A stretch of 64,000 nucleotides of DNA from CAVXSP01 sp963764505 (GTDB lineage: Bacteria > Acidobacteriota > Vicinamibacteria > Vicinamibacterales > SCN-69-37), in NCBI GenBank assembly GCA_963764505.1, contig CAVXSP010000001.1, positions 1,674,001 through 1,738,000 on the forward strand, given 5' to 3'. The translations under genes were made by a program, and so were the position numbers. Under the pieces are notes generated by a model. It ran no database searches. It saw nothing but the letters and a program-made list of their open reading frames with translations, and was not told the origin of the DNA. This document shows, piece after piece, positions 1-8,585 of this stretch. How positions within the stretch are numbered: the stretch's first letter is position 1; each line of letters opens with the position of its first letter.

Positions 1-17
1 CAAGACGAAGGGGGGCC

Positions 18-920
18 GTGGCGCCGAAGCGATCGACCGTCGTGGCGCTGGCCGCGGCGGCGCTGGGACTCGGAACGCTGTCATCGCCCGCGCGTGCGCA
101 GACGACGCGCACGGTGTACATCTCCGCCAGCGACTCACGTGGCGGGCACGTCGGCGACCTCACGGCCGACGACGTCGTCGTCAAGGACGGCGGCAGGACG
201 CGCGAGATCGCCGGTCTCCGGCCCGCCACCGCGCGCATGGACATCGCCATACTCGTCGATGACAACGGGAGCGGCGCCTATCAGGCCGGCGTGCTCCAGT
301 TCCTGCAGACGCTCGTCGGCTACGCGCGATTCTCGATCACGGAGCTCATGCCGCAGGCCGTGAAGCTGCTCGATTACACCGACAACGTCGAGGCGATTCA
401 GGCGGCGCTCAACCAGCTCGGCCCGCGCGGACGCGTGCAGGGCGACGGCGAACAGCTCACCGAGGCGATCATCCGGGCAGGCGAGGACCTGCGGAAGCGC
501 GGCGCGGCGCGCCCGGTGATTCTTGCGCTCACGATCTCCGGCGGCGCCGGCGCCAGGAATCAGGACATCTCGATGAACCGTCTGGGCGACAGCGGCGCCC
601 TGCTGAACACGGTGTTCGTCGCGGGGACCCGGCTCGGACTGGTCATCGCGGACGGGCCGGGGCAGTCCGGCGGGCGGGCCGAACAGGTGGGCACCGATCT
701 GGGCATCCCGCCGGCGATCACCAACATCGCCGGGATGCTCCTGCATCAGTACGCGCTGACGTACGTGCTGCCCGACGGCGTGAAGGCGTCCGGCCGGCTC
801 AGCGTCTCGAGCCGGCGCAAGGGGACCTCGATCCGGGCGCCCACGCGGGTGCCCGAGCACGAGGATCGAGGCGCACCAGACGCGCTCTCACCGGCGAGCG
901 CGGCGGCGCGGCTTCCGTGA
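18..920 (+). CDS. Secreted VWA-like domain protein
   Basis: The 300-residue protein starts at GTG 18, just after a G-rich ribosome-binding stretch (GAAGGGGGG). Residues 1-27 form a signal peptide with an Ala-rich core ending ARA-Q. A short beta domain follows, with the 'D-L-T-A-D-D' phrase typical of acidobacterial VWFA-related proteins. Next is a Rossmann-like VWA segment whose metal site reads VDDNGSG (about residues 80-86), a degenerate form of the usual D-x-S-x-S, so metal binding is doubtful. The family is exported and of unknown role. The 3' end overlaps the convergent gene ending at 888 by 33 bases. The start lies close to the window edge, so an upstream operon partner could be hidden. 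Confidence 0.75.
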   Translation: MAPKRSTVVALAAAALGLGTLSSPARAQTTRTVYISASDSRGGHVGDLTADDVVVKDGGRTREIAGLRPATARMDIAILVDDNGSGAYQAGVLQFLQTLVGYARFSITELMPQAVKLLDYTDNVEAIQAALNQLGPRGRVQGDGEQLTEAIIRAGEDLRKRGAARPVILALTISGGAGARNQDISMNRLGDSGALLNTVFVAGTRLGLVIADGPGQSGGRAEQVGTDLGIPPAITNIAGMLLHQYALTYVLPDGVKASGRLSVSSRRKGTSIRAPTRVPEHEDRGAPDALSPASAAARLP

Positions 921-1265
921 CTTCTTCGGCTTCGTCCCGGCGCGCCTGGCTGCGGGCCGTCCTTTCGCGGCCGAACGCGCTCGCGACGGCGGCACGATCA
1001 CCTTCCGCACGTCCATGACGCGCGGTTCGCCGGGGTTCACGCCGAGGTCGTTCAGAATCGGCATCAACGTCCGGCCGAACTTGTCGAAGGCGCCTTGCGA
1101 CGTCCAGACGTCGAAGATATTGACGCTCTCGCCGGTGCCGAAACAGGCGTGGTAGACGCGGCCGGGCGGGTGGCCGGCCCCGGCCTTCTTCAGGCGCTTG
1201 GTACATTCGTCGTACTGCTGGGCGGTCATGGCGGGCGACGGTGAAAAATATAGTGCGATGGCCAT
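888..1265 (-). CDS. Small dimeric alpha/beta-barrel-like protein with a basic tail
   Basis: This 125-residue protein starts at ATG 1265, preceded by GGGAGG on the coding strand. Residues 1-95 look like the small ferredoxin-like fold of antibiotic-biosynthesis-monooxygenase/Dabb-type proteins (N-terminal strand MAIALYFSP, a helix, then 'VNIFDVWTSQGAFDKF'). I cannot assign a substrate. Residues from about 96 onward are an extremely basic Arg/Lys/Ala/Pro tail resembling histone H1-type tails, which the core fold does not need. A similar tail occurs on the VOC protein at 22749. The gene is divergent from the TAXI gene at 1437. Confidence 0.7.
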   Translation of the reverse strand: MAIALYFSPSPAMTAQQYDECTKRLKKAGAGHPPGRVYHACFGTGESVNIFDVWTSQGAFDKFGRTLMPILNDLGVNPGEPRVMDVRKVIVPPSRARSAAKGRPAARRAGTKPKKSRKPRRRARR

Positions 1266-1436
1266 AACGGAACATCCTCCCTTGGATGGGACTATCGAAT
1301 TGGAGCGCGTGTAGACGCTAAACCGGCGTCCACACGTCCCGCAAGTCGAAGTTTGCCTGATGTGCCGAACGTGCTCGCTTCCCGTATGGTGGAACTGTTG
1401 CCAGCGCCAGAGGAGCGACCCGAGGATCGCCGAGGC

Positions 1437-2741
1437 ATGAAGAAGACACGCGTCCTCTCGACATCGATCGCCGAGTTCCTCAAGGTGTGGGGACTGCTCG
1501 GGCTGGTGGTCGTTGCCGGATTCCTGTTCACCTACCAGTTCGTCACGGCACCCCCGCCGAGAAGCCTCCGAATCGCAACCGGCATGAAGGGCGGCGCGTA
1601 CTTCGCGTTCGCGCAGGAATACGCGCGTCTGCTGGCGGACGATGGAATCACGCTCGAGGTGGTCCCGACCGCCGGGTCTGTGGAGAACCTCGACCTCCTG
1701 AAGAGGGGCGCCGTCTCGCTGGCTCTCGTGCAGGGCGGGAGCGCTTCCCCGGAGGATCGGAACGAGCTCCAGTCACTCGGAAGCCTGTTTCTGGAGCCGG
1801 TCTGGGTGTTCGCGCGCGCCGAGGCCAACGTCCACCGATTCGCCGACCTCGAGGGCAAACGCGTGTCGATCGGCGCGACGGGGAGCGGCACCCGCCTGCT
1901 CGCGCTGCAGCTGCTCACCGCCAATGACATCACAGAATCGAATACGCGCCTCATCAGCGCCGGCACATCCGAGACCGTCCGGGCACTCTCCCAGGGGGAG
2001 ATCGATGCGGCGATTCTCGTGTCGTCCGTCACGGCGCCCGTCATCCACGACCTGTTGATGACGCCGGGGCTCGCGCCCGTCGACTGGGAGCGCGCCGCGG
2101 CGTACGAGCGACTGTTCCCGTTCCTGACGCCAGTCGTCCTCAGCGAAGGCGTGCTCGACCTGGCGCGCAACGTGCCCCCCCGCGACACGAGTCTGGTGGC
2201 GACCTCGGCCAGTCTGGCGGCCAGACGCGATCTGCACGCCGGCCTCATCCCGGCGCTGCTGAACGTGGTGACGCGGGTTCATCAGGGAGGGGGCATCCTG
2301 GAGCACCGACGGCAGTTTCCGTCGGTGGACCTGGTCGACCTGCCGCTGAACCAGGATGCGAGCCGCTACATTCGAAATGGCCCCTCGTTCCTGTATCGAT
2401 GGCTGCCCTATGGGACGGCGGTGGTCCTCGATCGGCTGAAGATCCTCGTCCTCCCGTTCATCGCGCTGCTGATTCCGCTGTTCCGGATCGCGCCGCCGCT
2501 CTACCAGTGGCGCATCCGTTCGCGGATATACCGGTGGTACGCGGAGGTGCGGGAGATCGACACGGCGCTTCTCTCGGAGTCGAAGCCGGACCTCGAGTCG
2601 CTTCGCACTCGGCTCCGGATCCTCGAGCGCGACGTCGCGTCGATCTCCGTCCCGTTGGCGTACACAGGCGAGCAGTATCATCTCCGGCTGCACATCCGCC
2701 TGCTTCAGGAGCGGCTGGAGCGGTTCGCCGAGCCGCGCTGA
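1437..2741 (+). CDS. TAXI-family TRAP transporter substrate-binding protein, membrane-anchored
   Basis: The protein is about 434 residues from ATG 1437. The frame is open back to TTG 1353 and also has ATG 1386, but the MKK-x start gives a normal N-terminus: a short cytoplasmic part and a transmembrane helix at about 16-38. The binding domain begins 'RIATGMKGGAYFAFAQEYA' and continues through 'GSGTRLLA', both typical of TAXI (TRAP-associated extracytoplasmic immunogenic) proteins. A second hydrophobic helix lies near residues 330-350, followed by a charged cytoplasmic-looking tail of about 80 residues, unlike classic soluble TAXI proteins. No DctM/DctQ membrane partner gene lies nearby, so transport by this protein alone is not shown. 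Confidence 0.85.
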   Translation: MKKTRVLSTSIAEFLKVWGLLGLVVVAGFLFTYQFVTAPPPRSLRIATGMKGGAYFAFAQEYARLLADDGITLEVVPTAGSVENLDLLKRGAVSLALVQGGSASPEDRNELQSLGSLFLEPVWVFARAEANVHRFADLEGKRVSIGATGSGTRLLALQLLTANDITESNTRLISAGTSETVRALSQGEIDAAILVSSVTAPVIHDLLMTPGLAPVDWERAAAYERLFPFLTPVVLSEGVLDLARNVPPRDTSLVATSASLAARRDLHAGLIPALLNVVTRVHQGGGILEHRRQFPSVDLVDLPLNQDASRYIRNGPSFLYRWLPYGTAVVLDRLKILVLPFIALLIPLFRIAPPLYQWRIRSRIYRWYAEVREIDTALLSESKPDLESLRTRLRILERDVASISVPLAYTGEQYHLRLHIRLLQERLERFAEPR

Positions 2742-2748
2742 GAGGCCG

Positions 2749-4347
2749 CTAGCGCGATTTCTTCAGCACCTGGCCGGCGCGCGCGCCGGTGAAGGCGCCG
2801 TCCCGGCGCGCGATGACGCCGTTGACGATGACCCAGTCCATGCCGTCGGCCAGCTCGTGCGGCTTCTGGTAGGTCGCGCGGTCGACCACATTCGCAGGAT
2901 CGAACACGACGACGTCGGCGAAGGCGCCCTCGCGCAGTTGGCCGCGGTCCTCGAAGCCGAAGACGGAGGCAGGGAGCGTCGTCATCGCGCGGATGGCCTG
3001 TTCGAGCGGCAGGACGGCCCGTTCGCGGACGTACACCGCGAGCCGACGGGCGAACGCGCCGTTGTTGCGCGGATGCGGCATGCTCGGGCCGGGGAGCGAG
3101 AGGCCGCCGTCGCTCGAGGCCATGGTCCACGGCTGCCGCATGATCATCTGGATGTCCGGCTCGGACATGTTGAACGACACGATGGAGGCGCCGCCCGCGA
3201 CGACGATGTCGGCCGCGGCCTGTTCCGGTGTGATCCCGCGATTGGTCGCGATGTCGTCGAGACGCATGCCGGCGAGATCCGGCGCGCCGCGTCCGGATGC
3301 GATCGCGATCGAATGGGCTCCGCCGCGCCTCCGGATGTTCTCGCGAACCTGGGCCAGAAACGTCTCGCGGGAGTCAGGGGCTGCCAGCGATGTGCGCGCG
3401 TCGGCGGCGCTCGTGCCGGGCATGACCGCTGCCGCCAGGCTGGTCGACGACGCGTCGTACGGATACTGGTCGGCGTAGACGTCGACCCCGCGGGCCCGGG
3501 CCGCGTCGAGGTGCGCGACCAAAACCGTCGACAGGCCCCAACTGTCCGGGCCGAGTGCCTTCATGTGCGTCACGATGCCGCGAACGCCGGCCTCCTCCGC
3601 GACCCGGATCACCTCGTCGACCGAGGCGACGACGCCTCCTTGATAGTTGCCCTCGTCGCGGATGTGGCTCGTGTAGACGCCGCCCGCCTCCTTCGCGAGT
3701 GCGATGACCTCTTCGGTCTTCGCGTAACGGCCGGGCACGTAGAACAAGCCGCTCGAGAGACCGAAGGCGCCGTCGGCGACCGCCTGCCGCACCAGCCGCC
3801 TCATCTCGTCCAGCTCGGCGGGCGTCGGCGCGCGATCGGCCGGCGGCGGCATTGCCGCGGTGCGCACGCTGCCGTGGCCGATGAGCAGCGCCGCATTGAC
3901 GCCGATGCCGCCGTCGGCTTCGAGCTCGGCCGCCTGCTGCTTCAGGTCGATCGGCCCGCCGCCGTCCGGATTGCCGACGACCGTGGTCACGCCCTGCGCG
4001 ATGAGCGGCCGGGCATCGCGGAGCCGCGGGTCCGCAATGTTGGACAGCGCGTGTGAATGGACGTCGATGAACCCGGGCGCGACCACACCGTCGTTCGCGT
4101 CGATGACGGTGTCCGCCGTTCGGCCGGCGAGCAGCCCGATCGCGGCGATGCGATTGCCGCGGATGCCGACGTCTGCGCGCCGCCACGGATTGCCCGTGCC
4201 GTCGATCAATCGGCCGCCGACGATGAGGATGTCGAAGTCGGTCCGAGCGGGCGTGGGTTGCTGTCCGGCGAGCAGGAACGAACGGCGTGCCGCACCCGCA
4301 GGACACAGCGCGAGCAGCACGAGGATCCAGGGCGTCAGGCGTCTCAT
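2749..4347 (-). CDS. Secreted N-acyl-D-amino-acid deacylase-like amidohydrolase
   Basis: The 532-residue protein has a signal peptide in residues 1-20. It belongs to the D-aminoacylase branch of the metal-dependent amidohydrolases, which remove the acyl group from N-acyl-D-amino acids. The opening reads 'DILIVGGRLIDGTGNPW'. The metal-site signature VHSH gives His97 and His99, and later metal or substrate histidines lie in TSHIRDE (His228) and THMKA (His261). A late 'SSDGG' (about residue 412) supplies the conserved catalytic Asp region. Length and motif order match the family, so it is probably active. Its stop lies a few bases from the end of the convergent TAXI gene. Acylated D-amino-acid turnover or peptidoglycan scavenging is inference. 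Confidence 0.88.
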   Translation of the reverse strand: MRRLTPWILVLLALCPAGAARRSFLLAGQQPTPARTDFDILIVGGRLIDGTGNPWRRADVGIRGNRIAAIGLLAGRTADTVIDANDGVVAPGFIDVHSHALSNIADPRLRDARPLIAQGVTTVVGNPDGGGPIDLKQQAAELEADGGIGVNAALLIGHGSVRTAAMPPPADRAPTPAELDEMRRLVRQAVADGAFGLSSGLFYVPGRYAKTEEVIALAKEAGGVYTSHIRDEGNYQGGVVASVDEVIRVAEEAGVRGIVTHMKALGPDSWGLSTVLVAHLDAARARGVDVYADQYPYDASSTSLAAAVMPGTSAADARTSLAAPDSRETFLAQVRENIRRRGGAHSIAIASGRGAPDLAGMRLDDIATNRGITPEQAAADIVVAGGASIVSFNMSEPDIQMIMRQPWTMASSDGGLSLPGPSMPHPRNNGAFARRLAVYVRERAVLPLEQAIRAMTTLPASVFGFEDRGQLREGAFADVVVFDPANVVDRATYQKPHELADGMDWVIVNGVIARRDGAFTGARAGQVLKKSR

Positions 4348-4416
4348 GGCGTTGCGCGGCGATCTTACCTCCGAGGACGGCGGCGGGCACGAGGGCGAAC
4401 CGGCGCGCGGCAGGGG

Positions 4417-5022
4417 TCAGGCGGTGGGCTCGCGCTCGAGCTGCCGGAAGCGGAACGTGTCCCGAACGGCGCGCACGACGAAGCGGATGACGAGCACGAT
4501 CAACGCCACGACGGCGAGCGCGATGCCCGCCGCGACGAATGGGTGGCTCGTGGCGAACCACGTGAGGAAGATCGTGAAGGCGTCCTCGAACGTGCTCAGG
4601 AGGAAGTTCGAGAACGGCTCCGGCGAGGGCGTCACCGCGGCGCGCGCAGCCGTCTTGCCGCCGTGGGCGGCGAGCGCGATCGTCCCTCCCAGGATCGCGC
4701 TCGCCAGCTGCCAGGGAGCCGGGAGCTGCGAGGCGGCCGCGTAGCTCATCAGCGCGGCCGCGGGCACCCGAATGAACGTGTGCAGCGCGTTCCAGACCAG
4801 ATCGAAGACCGGGATCTTGTCGGCGACGAATTCGATCGCGAACAGCACGACGGCCGCGGCGATCACCCACGTGTCGTCGAGCGTGCCGAGCCCGGCGGGC
4901 AGCGTGATGACCTCGAATCGCGCGAGCAGGCCCAGCGTCGCGACGGTCGCGTAGAGGTTCAGCCCCGCGGCGAAGCTGACCGCGATGAGGAACGCGGCGA
5001 GCGGCTCACCGGAGAGCGGCAT
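4417..5022 (-). CDS. DUF4126 integral membrane protein
   Basis: The frame is open to 5130, but the conserved protein begins at ATG 5022 (MPLSGEPLAAF), giving 201 residues. It is an inner-membrane protein with about five hydrophobic segments. The opening 'AAGLNLYATVATLGLLARF' and 'FVADKIPVFDLVWNALHTFIRVPAAAL' are the recognisable DUF4126 signatures. No enzymatic motif is visible and the family's function is unknown. The gene lies about 70 bases upstream of the amidohydrolase on the same strand and could be co-transcribed with it. Confidence 0.85.
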   Translation of the reverse strand: MPLSGEPLAAFLIAVSFAAGLNLYATVATLGLLARFEVITLPAGLGTLDDTWVIAAAVVLFAIEFVADKIPVFDLVWNALHTFIRVPAAALMSYAAASQLPAPWQLASAILGGTIALAAHGGKTAARAAVTPSPEPFSNFLLSTFEDAFTIFLTWFATSHPFVAAGIALAVVALIVLVIRFVVRAVRDTFRFRQLEREPTA

Positions 5023-5180
5023 TCCTGCATCGTAACCGACCTGGGGAATCGGGCGGCGCGTCGGGTTGCGTGTCTCGCGGAGCTGCGGCGCCACCTCGAT
5101 CACCTGGAGGCGATTCGTCCCCGCGTCCACGATCGCGGCGCTTCCTGGCGATCACGGCGGCGATAGAGGGCGAGGCGGGC

Positions 5181-7709
5181 TCAATCTCCGCGCAGCATCT
5201 GCGCGGGATCGACGCGGAGGGCGCGCCGCGAGGGCACCCAGGTGGCGGCGGCGCCGGCGACGGCAATAATCGCGACGGGAACCACGAAGGCCGGCCAGGC
5301 AGGATCCAGAAAGCTGCCGGCGCCCCCTGAGGCGCGCACGACACGACTGAGGGCGAATGTCGCTCCCACGCCGCAGCCCGCGCCGATCGCCAGCAGTCTG
5401 CCGCTCTGGGCGGAGACCAGACGCAGGATGTCCCGCCCTGTCGCGCCGAGTGCGAGTCGAAGCGCCAACTCCCTGGCGCGGCGCGCGATGGCGAACGCCA
5501 GCACTCCGTACAGGCCCGCCGTCGTCAGGAACATGGCGACGGCAATGAGCGGCAGCACGAGCGCCGTCGTGGCGAGGATTTCCTGCGCGCCGACGGCCGC
5601 CATCTGGTCGAGCGTGTACGCGCGCGCCGACGTCTCCGGTTCCGCTCGCTTGACCTCCTGAGTCAGCGTGTTGACGAGCGGCGCGGGGTCGCCCGACGCG
5701 CGCACCAGGAAGTCCATCGCCGTGCGGTCCGGCGACGAATCCAGCGGCAGAAACAGCTTCGGATCGCGATCGTGGTTCTGGAGCGCGTAGTTCGAATACT
5801 GCGCGACCAGTCCGAGGATCTCGTAGGACGTTCCGCGCAGCCAGACGCGCCGTCCGATCGGACTCTGGTCTCCGAACAGGCGCGCGGCAAGCCGTTCGTT
5901 GACGAGGGCCGTGCGAGTCGCGGTGGACTCGCCGTCGCCGAAGGCCCGTCCTGCGCGCAGCGGCACGCCGAGGGCCGCAAAGAAACCCGGACCGATCGAC
6001 ACCACGTCCGCGCGGACGGACTGCGCGCCGGCAGCGGAGGTGGTCACGCGCTCGAAGCGCCCGGACCCGGCGTACGGCACGCTGGTCGACGGCGCCGCGG
6101 CCGCAACCCCCGGCACGGCGGTGACCACCTCGGCGATCCGAGCGACGTCCACTCCATGGTCGTTCGCCACACGCAGGGCGATCAACCGCCGGCTGTCGAA
6201 GCCCAGGTGCTGGGCGAGTTGCCGGGCGTACGTGCTGAGCAGGCCGCCGGCGACGACGAGCAGCGCCATCGTGACGGCTACCTCACCGATGACCAGCGCA
6301 TGCCGCCAGCGCTGGCGAAGACGGTCCGAGGATGCGAGCGTGCGCATCGGATGGCCGTGGAGGCGCCGTGTCTCGAGGACCGCCGGCCCGATGCCGGCGA
6401 CGATGCCGCTGAGGAACGTGATAGCGAAGGAGTCGAGCAGGAGATGCGGATCGATTGAAAGGTCGAGCATGCGCAGAGTCGACGCCGCATGCGAAACGAT
6501 CAGCGCTCTGAGCGCGAAGGCGAGCCCGATGCCCAGTCCGCCGCCGATGCACGCGATCAGCACCGATTCGGTCACCAGACTTCGAACGATCCGGCCGCGG
6601 CTGGCGCCGAGCGCCACGCGAAGGCCAATCTCGCGCTCCCGCGAGGTCCATTGCGCCATCACGAGCATCGCGACGTTCGCGCACGCGATCAGCAGCGTGA
6701 GGAGCACCGCGGTGCCGAGTGCCCAGGGAAGCGCAACCGAGAGCACGCGCGCAATCGGCGTGCCTTCCATCCCCGACACCTTCAGACGCAGGCGCCGGTC
6801 CGCCGACGGGAGGCCGCTCGCGTAGGTGAGCAGGCCGGTCCGCAGGCGCTCTGACAGCGCCTCCGGAGAAACGCCGGACGGACGCCGCGCGACGACCTCG
6901 ACCTCCGCCGTTCGCAGCGCGTCCATGCTGACCGGGAGCCAGATCGGCCCGTCCATCGTCGAGAACCAGAACCGGTCCGGCATGACGGCGCCGACCTGGA
7001 ACGGCTGGCCGTCGATCCACAGGAGACGGCCGAGCGCATCCGGCCGCCCATCGAACAGCGTCTCCCACGCGCCGTGGCTGAGTACGGCCGACGAGGCCCG
7101 ATCGCGCGGCAGGCGGCCCAGGGCCGGCTCGACCCCGAGGACGTCGAACAAGTCGTCGGAGACCGCCCGCACTGGAATGCCGATCGTGCGATCGCCGGTG
7201 CGCACGTCCCGCTCCCGCGCCGGCGCCGCCCCGGCGAGCGACACGCCGAGCGGCGCGTCGTGCCAGAGGGCGAACAGCGCGCCCGGCACGAGGCTTCCGG
7301 CCGGCCTGATGGGCTGCTCGAGGGAGCCGACCTGCACGCGCGACAGGCGCCCGGGTGCGCGGTAGAGCGGAGGCGGCTTGCGGAAGACGGCGTCTCGGAC
7401 GGCGAGCGCGGCGGTCGTCGCGGCGATCCCGCCCGCGAGGGAGAGGACGGCGACGAGGCCCGCGACCGGATACCGTCTCAGGCTACGCGCCGCGCCGCCC
7501 AGGTCGTGGCGCAGCCGGTCCCACCAGAGCCAGCGGCGCGCCTCGTAGAAGCGCTCGCGCGCCGCGAGGACGCTGCCGAAGCGGCGCCGTGCCTCCGCGG
7601 GCGCGGCCTCGGGGGGCAGGCCTTCCTCGACCAGCCGATCGGCTTCGAGCGCCAGATGGGCCTCGATCTCGTCATCGAAGTCGTCCGGCGGCCGCTCATG
7701 GGTTGACAT
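5181..7709 (-). CDS. ADOP-family (FtsX/MacB-like) permease 1
   Basis: The 842-residue protein has the acidobacterial duplicated orphan permease layout. An N-terminal charged helix region comes first (about 1-60, 'EIEAHLALEADRLVEEGLPPEAA'). Then follow a first transmembrane helix (about 80-100), a periplasmic MacB-like core, an FtsX domain with three helices ('SREREIGLRVALGASRGRIV'), a second MacB core and a second FtsX domain ('RRARELALRLALGATGRDIL'). No ATP-binding domain is fused, and no ATPase gene lies in the window, as is usual for these orphan permeases. The substrate is unknown. It is divergent from padR1 with only 30 bases between start codons. The start codon sits in the loop of a 7-bp inverted repeat (7700-7716). 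Confidence 0.9.
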   Translation of the reverse strand: MSTHERPPDDFDDEIEAHLALEADRLVEEGLPPEAAPAEARRRFGSVLAARERFYEARRWLWWDRLRHDLGGAARSLRRYPVAGLVAVLSLAGGIAATTAALAVRDAVFRKPPPLYRAPGRLSRVQVGSLEQPIRPAGSLVPGALFALWHDAPLGVSLAGAAPARERDVRTGDRTIGIPVRAVSDDLFDVLGVEPALGRLPRDRASSAVLSHGAWETLFDGRPDALGRLLWIDGQPFQVGAVMPDRFWFSTMDGPIWLPVSMDALRTAEVEVVARRPSGVSPEALSERLRTGLLTYASGLPSADRRLRLKVSGMEGTPIARVLSVALPWALGTAVLLTLLIACANVAMLVMAQWTSREREIGLRVALGASRGRIVRSLVTESVLIACIGGGLGIGLAFALRALIVSHAASTLRMLDLSIDPHLLLDSFAITFLSGIVAGIGPAVLETRRLHGHPMRTLASSDRLRQRWRHALVIGEVAVTMALLVVAGGLLSTYARQLAQHLGFDSRRLIALRVANDHGVDVARIAEVVTAVPGVAAAAPSTSVPYAGSGRFERVTTSAAGAQSVRADVVSIGPGFFAALGVPLRAGRAFGDGESTATRTALVNERLAARLFGDQSPIGRRVWLRGTSYEILGLVAQYSNYALQNHDRDPKLFLPLDSSPDRTAMDFLVRASGDPAPLVNTLTQEVKRAEPETSARAYTLDQMAAVGAQEILATTALVLPLIAVAMFLTTAGLYGVLAFAIARRARELALRLALGATGRDILRLVSAQSGRLLAIGAGCGVGATFALSRVVRASGGAGSFLDPAWPAFVVPVAIIAVAGAAATWVPSRRALRVDPAQMLRGD

Positions 7710-7716
7710 TCAACCC
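7700..7716. promoter_or_regulatory. Perfect 7-bp inverted repeat around the ADOP1 start codon
   Basis: Arms GGGTTGA and TCAACCC are separated by three bases, which are the start codon of the minus-strand permease gene. In RNA this would be a hairpin with AUG as its loop. In DNA it could be half of a repressor site in the short divergent region shared with padR1. Function is inferred. Confidence 0.4.
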
Positions 7717-7723
7717 AAGTCTA

Positions 7724-7750
7724 CGGATACTCAGGTCGAATGTCTATCCG
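7724..7750. promoter_or_regulatory. Candidate operator spanning the padR1 start
   Basis: Inverted hexamers CGGATA (7724-7729) and TATCCG (7745-7750) flank the padR1 ATG at 7740. The spacing suits a PadR dimer, but six-base arms also arise by chance, so this is a weak call. Confidence 0.25.
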
Positions 7751-8096
7751 AAAGCGCGGCGACCGCGCGCACAGCGCACACCTGCAGGGCACGCTGGACC
7801 TGCTGATTCTGCGGACGCTCATCCTGGGGCGCCAGCACGGCCAGGGCATCGCCCGTGTCATCCAGCAGGAGTCGGAAGACGTGCTGATCGTCGATCACGG
7901 CTCCCTCTATCCCGCCCTCCAGCGCCTCGAGGCGCGCGGGTTCATCCGCGCCGAATGGGGCACGTCCGACAACGGCCGGAAGGCGCGCTTCTACGTCCTC
8001 ACCGCCAAGGGCCGACGCGAGCTCAGCCGGGAAGAGAGCGAGTGGCGCCGGATCGCCGGCGCGATCATGCGGATTCTGGGGGCGACGTCGGGCTAG
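7740..8096 (+). CDS. PadR-family transcriptional regulator 1
   Basis: The 118-residue winged-helix protein has the PadR pattern: 'LDLLILRTLILG' (helix 1), 'HGQGIARVIQQ' (helix 2), 'DHGSLYPALQRLEARGFI' (recognition helix), then the wing 'ARFYVLTAKGRREL' and a short C-terminal dimer helix. This length is typical of the PadR-s2 subfamily. Acidobacterial ADOP permeases are regularly adjacent to such genes, and this one is divergent from ADOP1, so control of ADOP1 and of itself from the shared 30-base gap is the likely role. No effector is known. Confidence 0.9.
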   Translation: MSIRKRGDRAHSAHLQGTLDLLILRTLILGRQHGQGIARVIQQESEDVLIVDHGSLYPALQRLEARGFIRAEWGTSDNGRKARFYVLTAKGRRELSREESEWRRIAGAIMRILGATSG

Positions 8097-8170
8097 GCAG
8101 GCGCGCAGGACCGGTCGCGGACGCTCTCTCTGGAACTTCGCTTGACTCCCTGACGGGTGCCGGATTAGCG

Positions 8171-8193
8171 TTGACCTAGAATTTCTAGGTCAA
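8171..8193. promoter_or_regulatory. Perfect 11-bp palindrome, likely PadR operator
   Basis: Arms TTGACCTAGAA and TTCTAGGTCAA are separated by one base. The site is AT-rich in a GC-rich region and ends 33 bases before the padR2 ATG. It contains TAGAAT, which resembles a -10 box. This is where an autoregulating PadR dimer would be expected to bind. Binding is inferred; the symmetry is directly visible. Confidence 0.65.
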
Positions 8194-8226
8194 AGCGCTC
8201 GAATCGGCGCTCGGGGAGGCACTCGC

Positions 8227-8580
8227 ATGAGACGACGAAAGCCGGGCGCGGCCGACGGGGACCTGCTGGGCGGGACACTGGACATGCTGATCCTGCAGGT
8301 GCTCGTACCCGGACGCGCGCACGGCCTCACGATCGCCGAAGTCATCCAGCGGCGATCGGACGCCGCGCTGCTCGTCGAGCAGGGCTCGCTCTATCCGGCG
8401 CTGCACCGGCTGGAGAAGCGCGCCTGGATCCGGGCGCAGTGGGGCACGTCCGAGAACAACCGCCGCGCGCGCTTCTATTCGCTGACCCCGAAAGGACGCC
8501 GCCACCTCCACGCCGAGACGAGCCGGTGGGAGCGGCTCGTCGGCGCGGTCGCCCAGGTCATGCGACCCGCTCACGACTGA
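8227..8580 (+). CDS. PadR-family transcriptional regulator 2
   Basis: This 117-residue PadR protein is a clear paralogue of padR1: 'GTLDMLILQVLVPGRAHG', 'EQGSLYPALHRLEKRAWI' and the wing 'ARFYSLTPKGRRHL'. It lies 5 bases upstream of ADOP2 and is surely co-transcribed with it. The palindrome at 8171-8193 directly upstream suggests autoregulation of the padR2-ADOP2 operon. Confidence 0.9.
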   Translation: MRRRKPGAADGDLLGGTLDMLILQVLVPGRAHGLTIAEVIQRRSDAALLVEQGSLYPALHRLEKRAWIRAQWGTSENNRRARFYSLTPKGRRHLHAETSRWERLVGAVAQVMRPAHD

Positions 8581-8585
8581 CGGTC

